64,000 bases of DNA, from assembly GCA_024509875.1 (NCBI GenBank), contig JAMPIV010005014.1, positions 248,001 through 312,000 of the forward strand, in the 5' to 3' direction. The notes below the pieces were generated by a model that searched no databases, had not been told where the DNA came from, and saw only the letters and a list, made by a program, of their open reading frames with translations. Positions 9,706-18,668 of this stretch are shown here, one piece after another (within the stretch, counting starts at the first letter, position 1; every line of letters starts with the position of its first letter). Made by a program: the position numbers and the translations under genes. The stretch is from Oreohelix idahoensis (taxonomy: Eukaryota; Mollusca; Gastropoda; Stylommatophora; Oreohelicidae).

Positions 9706-12336
9706 TCAGAACAGCTTCGCTAGTTCCTTCACCATCTCTAACCTTGCAATGTCCCGACTGCTTAGGCGAGCATCATACTGAGTAGCAGTGGTGACGGGTG
9801 TGATAGGCGACGACACTGCATTTGCTGATTGTTGGGACACTGAGGACATTGACGAATGCGGTGATGGCTTAACATCATTTGATTGCGGTGATGGTTTTAC
9901 TGTGGTTAGGGTTTGTATGGCTGGAACATCTGTTGGTTTTGAGGCAGGTATATGTTTCGCCTTGATTTTTCTTCTGACCTGGTTGTGCTGAACGTTAGCA
10001 CTGGTTACAATGGGCACAGTAATTTGCACACTGTTGTTTTTGACTAGTTGAGATGAGGCTAACACTTCTCGGCTTGGTTTTGGAACATGATTGCGTTTCT
10101 TCAGAATCTTTCGTCTGATATAGTTGTGCTGTATACGCGGAATTTTGTTGCTAGGGATTGAGTCATCAGATTCTGTTTTATAGGCGCGTTTGACGCTGGA
10201 GCTGACTGGTACAAATAATGTACTATCCGCATCACTGGTTTCAATGGAACTAGCTGTATCAATGTCTGTTTCTTGTTGGTATAATTCTACCATTTTTCTG
10301 TCATTATGTTCGTTGGGGTCTGACAAAGCTGTGCTGGGGTTGACACTGTCTTCTCTCATGTCTTGTTCTGTTTCGTCTCCATAAAGATCGCTGGTATATG
10401 GTTCAACAATCTGCTTGGGTATAGTTTCTTCAGGATCTGATTGTTTTGAACGAGCAATCTTGTTCTTGTGGTATAGCAGTGTTTGGTTTTCACTAGTGTT
10501 AAAACTAGAACTGCCTGAACTGGGGGTGTGATAGGTATCAGCTGACGATTTATCACTGCGGGAGTAAGTTTGAGTGTGGATATAAGGTGTTTTCGTGTTG
10601 TCATCGTGTGACGTCTGTGGCATGATTTCTTCATTTCTAATGCGCAGGTCTCTGTCTTGTAGTCTATTACGTAATTCAAGTGGTGGGATATCTTCTTCGC
10701 TTTCGGACGAGTCTCGTTGTTGTCTTGCTCGATGTATTTCATCTGTGGGTGGTCTGGGTATGTGGTCGTCTTGGTAAAATTCAGAGTCTGTCGTCTCTGA
10801 CTCTGATATGTCAGACGAATCTGTGCTGGATGGATTATAATTTAGGGTGGCTTTTCTGACTGGTCTTGTATTTGTCGTCAGAGGCGGAATGGGCCGGTGA
10901 TTATCAATTTTTATTTGTTTTACGTGAGCTTTTGTTTGGTGTTGTTTCTCTTCATTCCAAATAATGAAGTTTACAGGCGTAGTTTGTTTCATGATTTTGT
11001 AGCCATCTAACCATCGGTCATCGAATTTTGAACTGCGTACATGTTTCTTGTAGTATACTCTGTCTCCTATTTTGTACGTTGGTAGCTTGGCTGATTTATC
11101 ATGTTGTTTCTGTTTCTTGTGAAATGCCTTCTGCGTATTTCGTTGTGCAATCTGGTGAGCTTTATACTTTTCTTGAAGGATTATTTCGATGGGGTCTTCT
11201 CCCATGTATTTTCTTTGTGGGCGAAGTAGGTTGTCTAACGGAAAGTTTGGTTCTCTTCCGTATAGCATGAGAAAGGGTGACATTCCTGTGGTATCGTTCA
11301 CGTTTACTCGGATGGCTTCAAGAGCTTGGTTAATGTATAGGTCCCAGTATTGGTGGTTCCCCTTGATATATTTGCTAATAATATCATGTAGGGTGGCGTG
11401 CATGCGTTCATTTCTGCCATTTGCATTTGGGCAATAATAAGTGGTTGTAGTATGCTCAATATTCAGCTGGTGTAAGGTGGCTTTAAATGGGTTACCTATA
11501 AACTGTTTACCGTTGTCTGAAATGATTCGTTTTGGACAGCCATGCCTGGGAATGAATTCTTGTAAAAAAATTTGCGTGATGGACTGCGATGTGGCATCAC
11601 TGAGTGGGTAACTTTCTGGCCAAACAGAGTATTGGTCAACTATGTGCAGGAGGTATTTGTTGCCTGATTGGGTGAGTGGGTAAGGACCTGATAAGTCAAT
11701 GCTCACTGTTTGCATGGGGTAATGGGAAGGTTGCATTTCTTGAAGGGGAATTAAATGTGGCTTCATGTTTCTCAATTTACATGTTCTACAGGTGGCTACA
11801 TATTCTGTAATGTCCTTGTAGAAAGTTTGCCAATAATACCTTTTCTTTATGACATCAATTGTTTTGTCTCTTCCCATGTGCCCGTTGTTATCATGAAACT
11901 GTAGCAATACTTCTGGGACTAGATGTGCTGGAATGACTTTTCTTAGTGTCCCTTCTTGTTTCTGATCAATATAGTATAGAATTCCATCCGTTGGGTGTAC
12001 TGTAAAATCTTTACTTTTTGTTGGGTTTTCTTTCACGTATGTGAGCAGCTTGACAATTTCTGCATCTTTCGCTTGTTCTACTCTCATGTCAAACATATCT
12101 TGGCTTTCTTCTTCTACTTGAGTGGCGGAATCTGAGGTACTTCTTCGACTTGATGAAGTAATTTCATTAATTTCTTTAGCATTATCGTCAATCTCTGAGG
12201 ATGTGCCATCATTTTTGACTCTATTTGTTTTCACTTCAGTTTCATCATCATATTTAATCCTGGATAAGAGGTCTGCACAGGTGTTCATTTCGCCTGGGAT
12301 ATGTTCGATAGTGGTGTCGTAGGACTGTAAATTCAT
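9706..12336 (-). CDS. Gypsy-1 integrase with ~395-residue C-terminal extension
   Basis: The single open frame of 876 codons begins in the last part of RNase H (IEHIPGEMN...ADLLSR). The zinc-binding H148, H153, C183 and C186 follow. The catalytic core has D214 in SIDLSGPYP, D274 in ISDNGKQF and E310 in NGRNER, a D,D35E spacing with all residues present. A C-terminal domain around 420-476 contains GDRVYYKKHV and RWLDGYKI. After residue ~480 the frame continues for ~395 residues rich in Ser, Thr, Asp and Glu, with two related basic patches (HNYIRRKILKKRNHVPKPS and HNQVRRKIKAKHIPASKP). Gypsy integrases usually end soon after the C-terminal domain. The first Met is only the first after a frame break near 12372, not a true start. 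The protein would be made as part of Pol. Confidence 0.93.
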   Translation of the reverse strand: MNLQSYDTTIEHIPGEMNTCADLLSRIKYDDETEVKTNRVKNDGTSSEIDDNAKEINEITSSSRRSTSDSATQVEEESQDMFDMRVEQAKDAEIVKLLTYVKENPTKSKDFTVHPTDGILYYIDQKQEGTLRKVIPAHLVPEVLLQFHDNNGHMGRDKTIDVIKKRYYWQTFYKDITEYVATCRTCKLRNMKPHLIPLQEMQPSHYPMQTVSIDLSGPYPLTQSGNKYLLHIVDQYSVWPESYPLSDATSQSITQIFLQEFIPRHGCPKRIISDNGKQFIGNPFKATLHQLNIEHTTTTYYCPNANGRNERMHATLHDIISKYIKGNHQYWDLYINQALEAIRVNVNDTTGMSPFLMLYGREPNFPLDNLLRPQRKYMGEDPIEIILQEKYKAHQIAQRNTQKAFHKKQKQHDKSAKLPTYKIGDRVYYKKHVRSSKFDDRWLDGYKIMKQTTPVNFIIWNEEKQHQTKAHVKQIKIDNHRPIPPLTTNTRPVRKATLNYNPSSTDSSDISESETTDSEFYQDDHIPRPPTDEIHRARQQRDSSESEEDIPPLELRNRLQDRDLRIRNEEIMPQTSHDDNTKTPYIHTQTYSRSDKSSADTYHTPSSGSSSFNTSENQTLLYHKNKIARSKQSDPEETIPKQIVEPYTSDLYGDETEQDMREDSVNPSTALSDPNEHNDRKMVELYQQETDIDTASSIETSDADSTLFVPVSSSVKRAYKTESDDSIPSNKIPRIQHNYIRRKILKKRNHVPKPSREVLASSQLVKNNSVQITVPIVTSANVQHNQVRRKIKAKHIPASKPTDVPAIQTLTTVKPSPQSNDVKPSPHSSMSSVSQQSANAVSSPITPVTTATQYDARLSSRDIARLEMVKELAKLF

Positions 12337-12650
12337 TGCCCATGTCTGTAACTTCTTTGGCTGTTCTTGTGTTTTTTGGTGAGCCAGTTAACCAAAGGTT
12401 GATGATCAGTTCTTATAATGAGTTTAGTTCCTCTGACGTAAAAGTCAAACTTTTGTACTGCATAGTGAATAGCATATGCTTCTTTCTCAGTGGTGGTCCA
12501 CCGTTTTTGTGACTTTGACAATGCGTGGGATAGGAATGCAATGGGTTTCTCATTTGGAATGTTTGGTAGGATGGGTGTTTCATCTTCTAGTACAGGTTGG
12601 ACCAAACAAGCACCAATTGCGTTATCTGAGGCATCGGCGTATAGTATCAT
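12333..12650 (-). CDS. Gypsy-1 RNase H domain
   Basis: The frame carries YADASDNAIGACL (first catalytic Asp), SHALSKSQKRWTTTEKEAYAI (catalytic Glu) and IRTDHQPLVNWL, the standard Ty3/gypsy RNase H. It removes RNA from the RNA-DNA hybrid during reverse transcription. It is joined to RT upstream and integrase downstream, but each junction is broken by a one-base change in a homopolymer (T7 at 12700-12706 and T6 at 12372-12377 on the plus strand). These are not programmed shift sites by position. Confidence 0.92.
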   Translation of the reverse strand: MILYADASDNAIGACLVQPVLEDETPILPNIPNEKPIAFLSHALSKSQKRWTTTEKEAYAIHYAVQKFDFYVRGTKLIIRTDHQPLVNWLTKKHKNSQRSYRHGQ

Positions 12651-13185
12651 GGGCTGAGAAATATCTGGATGTCCAAGCAGTGGGATGGTGGTTAGGGCAT
12701 TTTTTTAGATACTCAAAGGATCTCTGGCAGTCTTCTGTCCATTTGAAGCGTGCATACTTGCGGGTAAGGGCTATCAAAGGCTCTGCTGCTCTGGAGAAAT
12801 TGATGATGTGGCGCCTATAGTACCCTATTGTACCAATAAATGAGCGTGTTTGTCTCACCGTCTTGGGGCTAGGCATTTCTCTTATGGCTTTGACTTTATC
12901 TTCATCAGGTCTGACGCCATGTCTATTGATGACAAAGCCTAAATATTTTGTTTCTGTCTTTAGAAACTCACACTTCGACAGTTTTAACTTTATTTGGTGA
13001 TGCCTGAGTCTATCAAACACTGTTTCAACCTTGCGGAGGTGGTCTTCCATCGTGCCTGCGGTATGTATCAGGATATCGTCTATGTATGCCAGGGCAAATG
13101 GATGTAGACCCTTTAACACTTCATCCATGAGTGACATATATATGTTGCTGGAGATCCTTTTAGACCAAATGGCATAACATTCCAA
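12622..13185 (-). CDS. Gypsy-1 reverse transcriptase, palm and thumb
   Basis: The frame contains FALAYIDDILIHT, the RT catalytic YIDD box. KCEFLKTETKYLGFVI and RSFIGTIGYYRRHIINFSRAAEPL follow, the conserved thumb and connection of Ty3/gypsy Pol. The frame is separated from the N-terminal RT frame by an extra AT unit at about 13135-13144, and from RNase H by a homopolymer change near 12700. All key residues visible here are intact. The first 20 or so residues of the open frame are out of register with RT. Confidence 0.92.
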   Translation of the reverse strand: MECYAIWSKRISSNIYMSLMDEVLKGLHPFALAYIDDILIHTAGTMEDHLRKVETVFDRLRHHQIKLKLSKCEFLKTETKYLGFVINRHGVRPDEDKVKAIREMPSPKTVRQTRSFIGTIGYYRRHIINFSRAAEPLIALTRKYARFKWTEDCQRSFEYLKKCPNHHPTAWTSRYFSAHDTIRRCLR

Positions 13186-13493
13186 AAAAAGCTTCCCATA
13201 TGTGAACAGAATGTGGATTTCTGTTTTGCCTCAGGTGTCATGGGGATGCACCAAAAGCCTGACCTTGCATCAAGTGTGGTAAAGTATGTAGACTTTCCTA
13301 ACGTCGCAAGTAGATCGTCTATCCTGGGGAGGGGGTAGGAAATGACTTTTGTGATTTTGTTAGGGGCACGGTAGTCGCAGCAAAGGCGACTGGAGCCGTC
13401 TTTCTTTGTTACGATCACTATGGGTGAGGACCATTGGGAACGGGATCTTTCGATGATTCCTGCCTGTAGCATTTCATTTATAGACCTTTCCAC
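13113..13493 (-). CDS. Gypsy-1 reverse transcriptase, fingers and first palm block
   Basis: It starts at ERSINEMLQAGIIERS and contains SSPIVIVTKKDGSSRLCCDYR, YFTTLDARSGFWCIPM (first catalytic Asp) and VMPFGLKGSPATY, the first RT motifs of the Ty3/gypsy family. CDYRAPN replaces the usual VDYR.LN. The true frame continues further upstream but is broken at the nine-base T run 13504-13512. Downstream it shifts in the (AT)4 at about 13135. The last few codons are out of register. Confidence 0.92.
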   Translation of the reverse strand: MERSINEMLQAGIIERSRSQWSSPIVIVTKKDGSSRLCCDYRAPNKITKVISYPLPRIDDLLATLGKSTYFTTLDARSGFWCIPMTPEAKQKSTFCSHMGSFFWNVMPFGLKGSPATYICHSWMKC

Positions 13494-15410
13494 GAGTTCT
13501 CTGTTTTTTTTTCAAGGGCGTATGATGGGGGTTCATATGTATTTGCTCCTCTGTGGTTGTTTGAATGTCCATTTTGACAGTGTTAGTTCTTGCTAATTCC
13601 ATTTCAGTGAGTTCGAATAGGCATCCTGGTGCTTTTCTAAAAAACTTTTTCAAAACGTTGCTTATTCCCCTCTTTCTGTGGCATTCCCATTTTGCAAAAA
13701 CTGAGCATTTCCTCTCTTGGGTTTTTATTTTGCAATGATATCTCTGGTCTGCTTAATCCTTGATGCTTTTGACCAAATTTTGGGACATTGCATCATTTTG
13801 TTAAAATCTTAGGGTATTGTGAATTTTCACCCCATGTGCCTCATTTTACTGTGTGGTACTGTTTTTTGACCATGTTCAAACAAATGCATAAAGTTACTGC
13901 TATCCAAGTTTTTCATTGTATGCTCGGTTTCATCTTGTTTCTGTCAATTCTATTGTGCCAGTAAGATTGTTCGTTAATACAATGACCCTGGAAACTGACT
14001 TTCTTTGAGCACAACGTTGGAACTTTCCTTTCGATGGGCATTTTAGGGTATCGGTCTTTTTTTTTATTTATACATCTTTAAGGGTAAGGGATTTCTTATC
14101 ATATTATTTGCCAATAGATCTATATTGATGCATAATAGTCTCTGGTTCGAGATCATTTTTGGGATAAATTGCATTGTTTGAAAAATTGATGACATGTCTA
14201 CTTATGGAACTGAGTTTTCTTCATTGAAATCTTTCCCCTGGTCTTGTTAGAAGTGCGAAATTCATTTGGTTTTTTTTTTTTTTGCCTTCCAGGGTAGATG
14301 TCATTTACCATGTTGAGTGCATTTTTCATTTCGATGATCTACATGTGGCATTTCCATCTTTCCTATTATCTCTCATGTTTTCTTCCATGCATATGCTTGG
14401 GCAATTCTTTTTGTTTTTTATTTTTTTTTTTCCCATATGGGGACTTATTGGTGTGTTGTACCTGAGCGTTTATACTTTCTAATTTTATTGTCATTTTTTG
14501 GTGGTAATTTTTATACTCAGGGGAGTGTCCTTCATATAATCCAACTTTTTCATCATTTACTGTGGTTTTCATTTTTCTTTTTGTATTTTCAAATTATATT
14601 ATTGCTTCTGTGGGTTTTTTCTTGACATTAGTTCTGCCTTTTATTGTTGTCATTGAGTGGTTGAATACAATGGTGCTTTTCTACCAAACGTTGCTTATTT
14701 TTATTTTTGCAAGTTGAGCTATTCTCTCTGTATTTATGATCTGCTATGATATCTCTGGTCTGTCTTGATGCCTCCGTTTCATTTCCATAATTTTGGGACA
14801 TTTTTCTTGCGTCTTGTGAAAATCTCTGCTCCTGGTATGTGGCCTTTCTTTTCTTTTGCGTAGTTCTTTGCCGTTCATTGGGCTGTGCTTGCTTGGTACT
14901 GTCTCCTCTGCCATGTACTGTGTGCATTTCCATTTGTCACTGCATTTACTGTATATTCATTTCTTATTATATTTCTGGGGTAGTCGTTGTTGTGCCATTT
15001 TTTTTCTGATTATTTCTGCCGTAACTGCGCTTATCCGCGTACGTACGTTACTGTATTTCTTCTGTTTGTGCTATAGGGCTGTCTTCTTTCCCTGGGCGAA
15101 AATTTTTCATTCTTTCTGTTTCCAACTTTGCTGCTATAGTATCCTCCTATGGTATAGTCATATAAGAATTCTTCCTTTTCTTCGGAAATTTCAATTGGTT
15201 TTGGGACTTTATCATATCCACCTGTTTTTGAGTTATATTGATACTCCATGGGGCATGTATCACTGTCTTGTCGCTTTGGATATCCTCCTGGCAAGACAAT
15301 TTCTGTTTCTCTGTTACTCTGTGATATACAGCACTTCATCTTTTCTCTTGGTGTGCTGGGGCGCAAGAATGAGTAATTATAGTCATTTTCATACTGTGGC
15401 CTTTCTCTTC
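13494..15410 (-). other. Gypsy-1 long spacer between protease and RT
   Basis: About 1.9 kb that should encode Pol if the element were standard, yet only short frames exist, e.g. 14628-14933 and 15031-15366 on the minus strand. The latter is tyrosine- and charge-rich and not a known domain. An approximate ~1-kb internal duplication is visible: the blocks around 13652-13830 and 14680-14830 share AACGTTGCTTATT, ATGATATCTCTGGTCTG and TTTTGGGACAT in the same order. The 202-codon plus-strand frame at 14856-15464 is antisense to this and very hydrophobic; I do not credit it. Confidence 0.55.
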
Positions 15411-15875
15411 TTATGTATGGACTGGTTCGTTTCTGCCATCTGGGTAGGGTATGCTGTGGTGTAACATAACTGTGACTGATGTTACTGCCTTTTTTTCTGC
15501 ATAAGCCTTATAACTGTTTACTTTCCGTGTACTATGGTTATTTGTACTGCGATTTCGTGCATTATGTCCAGTGGGAGTGGTTGAGACAATTTGTGGATGG
15601 TCTCTATTGGTTTTGGTTTGTCTTATTGTTGACGTATCCACTTGCGCTACAACTGTGCCTCTTTTTATAGTGGTAGTTTTTCCTGACATATTCAATATCA
15701 TGATGGGGAAATCTCTGGACTTCGAGACTTCAGCGATTCCCTCTGTAATTTGCAACAATGGGTCATCAATAATGCTTTCTTCTGCTAGGGGCTGTACTTG
15801 AATTGATTGCCCTGGTGTTATGTACTCAGAATTTTTTACTCTGCCTTTTGCTATGACCAGGGAGTTTGGAGCCAC
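15411..15875 (-). CDS. Gypsy-1 Pol segment after the protease
   Basis: The frame has PNSLVIAKGRV, a glutamine- and valine-rich section (SIQVQPLAEES) and NMSGKTTTIKRGTVVAQVD. This is the beta-rich linker found between protease and RT in many Ty3/gypsy polyproteins. It is preceded by in-frame coding that joins to the protease across the A9 run at 15996-16004. The last 70 residues are polar and of low complexity. Its role beyond spacing the Pol domains is unknown. Confidence 0.7.
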   Translation of the reverse strand: MAPNSLVIAKGRVKNSEYITPGQSIQVQPLAEESIIDDPLLQITEGIAEVSKSRDFPIMILNMSGKTTTIKRGTVVAQVDTSTIRQTKTNRDHPQIVSTTPTGHNARNRSTNNHSTRKVNSYKAYAEKKAVTSVTVMLHHSIPYPDGRNEPVHT

Positions 15876-15931
15876 CGTTATGGGAGCTGTAATCCTTACT
15901 AAAGACGCTATGTGGATATCGTCCTGGAGAT

Positions 15932-16342
15932 CTATGTACGTATTGTTGACTTTGATTTTGTGGAGGTCATAGTATATTCGAACTTTGTGTTTGTTAAAAA
16001 AAAATCTCTCCCTAGGATAAGATTTCTAGACATTCCTTTAGTAATGACAAATGGGTGTTCAAAATTTGTTTCGCCTAAGGAAAATTTTAGCCATGCTGTC
16101 CCAACTGAATTTAGTCTTTGTCCCGTGACTGAAGCTAGGTGTGTTTTGGACGGTTGAAATCGTACTAAGTGTTGGATCCTCTTGAACAGCTGGAACCTAA
16201 TAAGGCTGATGGATGCTCCTGTATCTACCAGTGCCCTATATTGTTGGCCCTGTATAGACATGATGCAGGAACTGGGGTCCGGATGTATTTTAGTTCCATC
16301 ATGCAACATTTCTTCATATTGTATTTTACTGGATGGGCCCAC
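15932..16342 (-). CDS. Gypsy-1 retropepsin-type aspartic protease
   Basis: The active-site triad is ALVDTGASISLI (D40-T41-G42), and the C-terminal hydrophobic-Gly motif is NLILGRD at about 107-113. Both are diagnostic of retroviral-type proteases that mature the Gag-Pol precursor as a dimer. The open frame runs upstream of the first Met and overlaps the end of gag in another frame, so expression by ribosomal frameshift at the gag end is plausible but unproven. A nine-base T run (sense) just after RDFF throws the frame out. Confidence 0.92.
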   Translation of the reverse strand: MGPSSKIQYEEMLHDGTKIHPDPSSCIMSIQGQQYRALVDTGASISLIRFQLFKRIQHLVRFQPSKTHLASVTGQRLNSVGTAWLKFSLGETNFEHPFVITKGMSRNLILGRDFFLTNTKFEYTMTSTKSKSTIRT

Positions 16343-16419
16343 TTGACAATTTCTGTTTTGTGTTGTTTCTTTTGTTTTGGACCAGTTTCTGTGATTGTTG
16401 CCCTCACTAACGGTCCTGT

Positions 16420-17058
16420 TTAGTGAGTGGCGCGGCCGTTTCCCTGACGCATGAGGGGTTGAGGTGCGCCTCTGGTATACTGATTTCTGGTGTAATCACG
16501 TGGGGGTGGTGCGGGTTGTTGTGGTTGGTAACCTCCTCTTCTGAATGGTGCATGATTGTAATTTGCTCTACAGGACTTGTAACCATGTCCGAGCCTACCG
16601 CATGTAAAGCATCCGTTTGTATTGACATTATTGACGTCGTTTTGCCTCTGTGTGGGGGGTCTATAATTGCGGGGCCTATCATCTCGTTGTCGTGGGCGAG
16701 TCCATTGCTTCCTGGTATGGTCAACTTCCATAGGCTCATGCTCATCATAGTCCCTATATTCTGGTCGGGGTTCCCTACCTGCTCTTTGTTGGAACCTTCG
16801 GTGAAGATTTTCCTCCTGTATTGCTGCTTGGATTGTTTCAGCAATAGTCTTGGTGTCTTTTCTAATAAGATGCCTTCTGATATTTTCCGCTCTAAGGCCA
16901 TCGGCAAATATCCCCACTAACTGTATTTCTACATCAGGTGTGGTAGGGATTTCTCCGCAAAATGCCTCTTCTGCCATATTGAGGAATCGATCTCCAAAAA
17001 GTTGTACCGATTCATCTCTTTCCTGTTTCATGCTTCTAAGGACTGACCAAGCATGCAT
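16420..17058 (-). CDS. Gypsy-1 Gag, capsid C-terminal part and zinc knuckle
   Basis: The N-terminal part (WSVLRSMKQERDESVQLFGDRF, then VGIFADGLRAENIRRHL) is capsid-like. A long basic linker follows, rich in Arg and Gln. One CCHC knuckle has C150, C153, H158 and C163 in NGCFTCGRLGHGYKSC. The tail is rich in Pro, Gln and Arg. It packages element RNA. The frame is continuous with the upstream gag frame if the eight-base run at 17095-17102 is read one base shorter. Confidence 0.9.
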   Translation of the reverse strand: MHAWSVLRSMKQERDESVQLFGDRFLNMAEEAFCGEIPTTPDVEIQLVGIFADGLRAENIRRHLIRKDTKTIAETIQAAIQEENLHRRFQQRAGREPRPEYRDYDEHEPMEVDHTRKQWTRPRQRDDRPRNYRPPTQRQNDVNNVNTNGCFTCGRLGHGYKSCRANYNHAPFRRGGYQPQQPAPPPRDYTRNQYTRGAPQPLMRQGNGRATH

Positions 17059-17497
17059 TTTGTCTATGATTTCCCCATATCTCTGGGTGAGCTCTTTTTT
17101 TTAGGGACTCGTAGGTTTCTGTGGGGTACTGCTGGGACCTCCTTCTTAAAAAATCAGTCACGTACGAATCAGAACCTAACAGAGCGATTTTCTTTTTCTC
17201 TTCATCCGTTGTTGCCTCTGCTAGTGCCGCAAATTTTTCCATGTCGGACAACCATCTTCTGAATTTTTTCTTGTTTCCATCGAACGGCTGAACAATGGAT
17301 CTAACCTGTGTGAATTTCGCGTAGTTGTCATTTTTCTGTAGGGTTTCAGTAATTTGCCGTAGCGCTATTATTGTTGGTCCTTCCATATTTTGTCTGTCCT
17401 GGGGCTGCAGTGGTTGTGTATTTACGGGTTGGTTCTGTGGTTGTTGTTGTTGTTGTTCCACACCCAGCTGTTGAAAATTTTGTAGTAAATCGTCCAT
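17036..17497 (-). CDS. Gypsy-1 Gag, N-terminal part
   Basis: The ATG at 17497 lies 66 bases after the 5' LTR and starts with a Gln/Pro-rich stretch (EQQQQQPQNQPVNTQ). Capsid-type sequence follows (IVQPFDGNKKKFRRWLSDMEKFAALAEATTDE and SYVTDFLRRRSQQYP). The start is credible because it is the first ATG after the LTR and the leader is short. The frame is lost at the eight-A run (sense), after SLKK. The remaining codons to 17036 are out of register. Confidence 0.88.
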   Translation of the reverse strand: MDDLLQNFQQLGVEQQQQQPQNQPVNTQPLQPQDRQNMEGPTIIALRQITETLQKNDNYAKFTQVRSIVQPFDGNKKKFRRWLSDMEKFAALAEATTDEEKKKIALLGSDSYVTDFLRRRSQQYPTETYESLKKRAHPEIWGNHRQNACLVSP

Positions 17498-17562
17498 GGT
17501 CTATTATCGCTAGTTATTTGCTTTATCAAAGAGAAGTGGTCACGGGCACCATATTACCACCA
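17498..17562 (-). promoter_or_regulatory. Gypsy-1 leader with possible primer binding site
   Basis: Read on the minus strand, the LTR is followed by TGGTGGTAATATGGTGCCCG. Both TGGTGG, at the LTR edge, and TGGTGCCCGTGACC, about 12 bases in, begin with TGG as tRNA-primed sites do; I cannot choose or name the tRNA. The block GGTAATATGGTGCC also occurs inside the LTR, roughly 40 bases away. Confidence 0.5.
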
Positions 17563-18668
17563 TGTAGCCGGGGCAGGTGTTCCTTAGGACTGGAACGGCA
17601 CCATATTACCTTCATGTGGCAGTGCCGGTATATGCAGTATTTTCAGTTTACTTTACAGAGAGCAGATGTTTAACTGGCCTAATCACCAGAGATTTAGATT
17701 TCTCTCTTAAATTTGTGTTACCAGGTTCGATTTTCTTCTCTTAGGTGTTGATGTAGCGAATTTAATTGAAATGGATAGATTTCTTATCTAGATCTCAAAA
17801 CTGTAGTAATTCACCTTTTCAACAGCGTTCGATTTCATGCAAAACTTTTAATATCTTTCAGCATGAAACTTAAAATTTCAACAAAGTCTGGAATTCAGAA
17901 CATTTTTACATTAATAAGCAAATTAAAGTTCTATCATCTCATCAGATGCTTTCATCGATGCAAAAATCCCTTTTTGCATCTTTGTCTCGTAGGCCTACTC
18001 AATTGTCAAATATGGCGAACCTTCTCATTCCACCGTGTTCCTTCCTTTAAGTTACAGTCTTATTTTAGGTTCGACGACATTTACCCATCTCCTCAGATTT
18101 GTCCTTGATTTCTTTATCGTCATAAGCATTCCTTGAGTTAAATGCTTTCCAACACAAGAATATTTTCTACTCTACATGGTTTGAGGTGTAAGACTATTTT
18201 TTGCAAATTGACTCAAATCCTCGAACCTAGTTCTGCTGCGACTAGGGTTGGGAGCTCTATTCAAAATACATATTTAACGATTGTCACTACTTACGCCAGT
18301 AAGAAAATTATAACCATTCAATGTCCTGAAATACACATTTTATAAGAAATGTTGAAGTTTGATTTTCTCAAACTAAGAAATATGTAGAGCTGGACCAGAT
18401 ACGACCTGTTGAGTTGCGCTCTTTCATTCTACTGCCAAATGGCGTCGTTGTTCCACTTTCCCCGGGGTAAATCTGAGCTATCCGATTGGTCAGGGGAAAT
18501 CACCCAATTATTAGAAATGGCGTGTAGAAGCGACTCTACCCTAAATATGTGACACTATTTATTATTTTCTGTTTCTCATAAAATATAAAATTATGGGGTG
18601 GTCTGTGCTTCCTCTGTCTTGTAAGAATATAGTCTGTTTCCAAAGGAACAACTATGTACACGGCCACA
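17563..18668 (-). repeat. Gypsy-1 5' LTR
   Basis: Partner of 3188-4293, adjoining gag, so it is the 5' LTR of the minus-strand element. It carries promoter and polyadenylation signals by family rule; I do not identify them individually. It ends at ACA, followed by the CTAA duplication. Confidence 0.97.

Larger units (their letters stand above)
3188..18668 (-). mobile_element. Gypsy-1: complete Ty3/gypsy LTR retrotransposon (15.5 kb)
   Basis: The element has two 1106-base direct repeats with TG...CA ends, a 4-base target duplication and the order LTR-gag-PR-RT-RNase H-integrase-LTR on the minus strand. This is the canonical Ty3/gypsy order. By eye the LTRs differ at four bases and have no net length change, so the insertion is young. 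At about 15.5 kb it is far larger than a usual 5-7 kb gypsy. The excess lies in a 1.9-kb spacer between PR and RT, an integrase tail, and ~4.3 kb of non-coding DNA before the 3' LTR, plus a nested LINE. Frame breaks in gag-pol all sit in simple repeats (near 12372, 12700, 13135, 13504, 15996 and 17095). I cannot assign the clade without alignment. Confidence 0.95.

Noticed and set aside
14856..15464. 202-codon plus-strand hydrophobic frame
   Set aside because: It is antisense to the Gypsy-1 Pol region, has no known motif, and its composition follows from the A-rich opposite strand.
16423..16920. 165-codon plus-strand frame
   Set aside because: Antisense shadow of Gypsy-1 gag, which has a zinc knuckle and clear Gag features.
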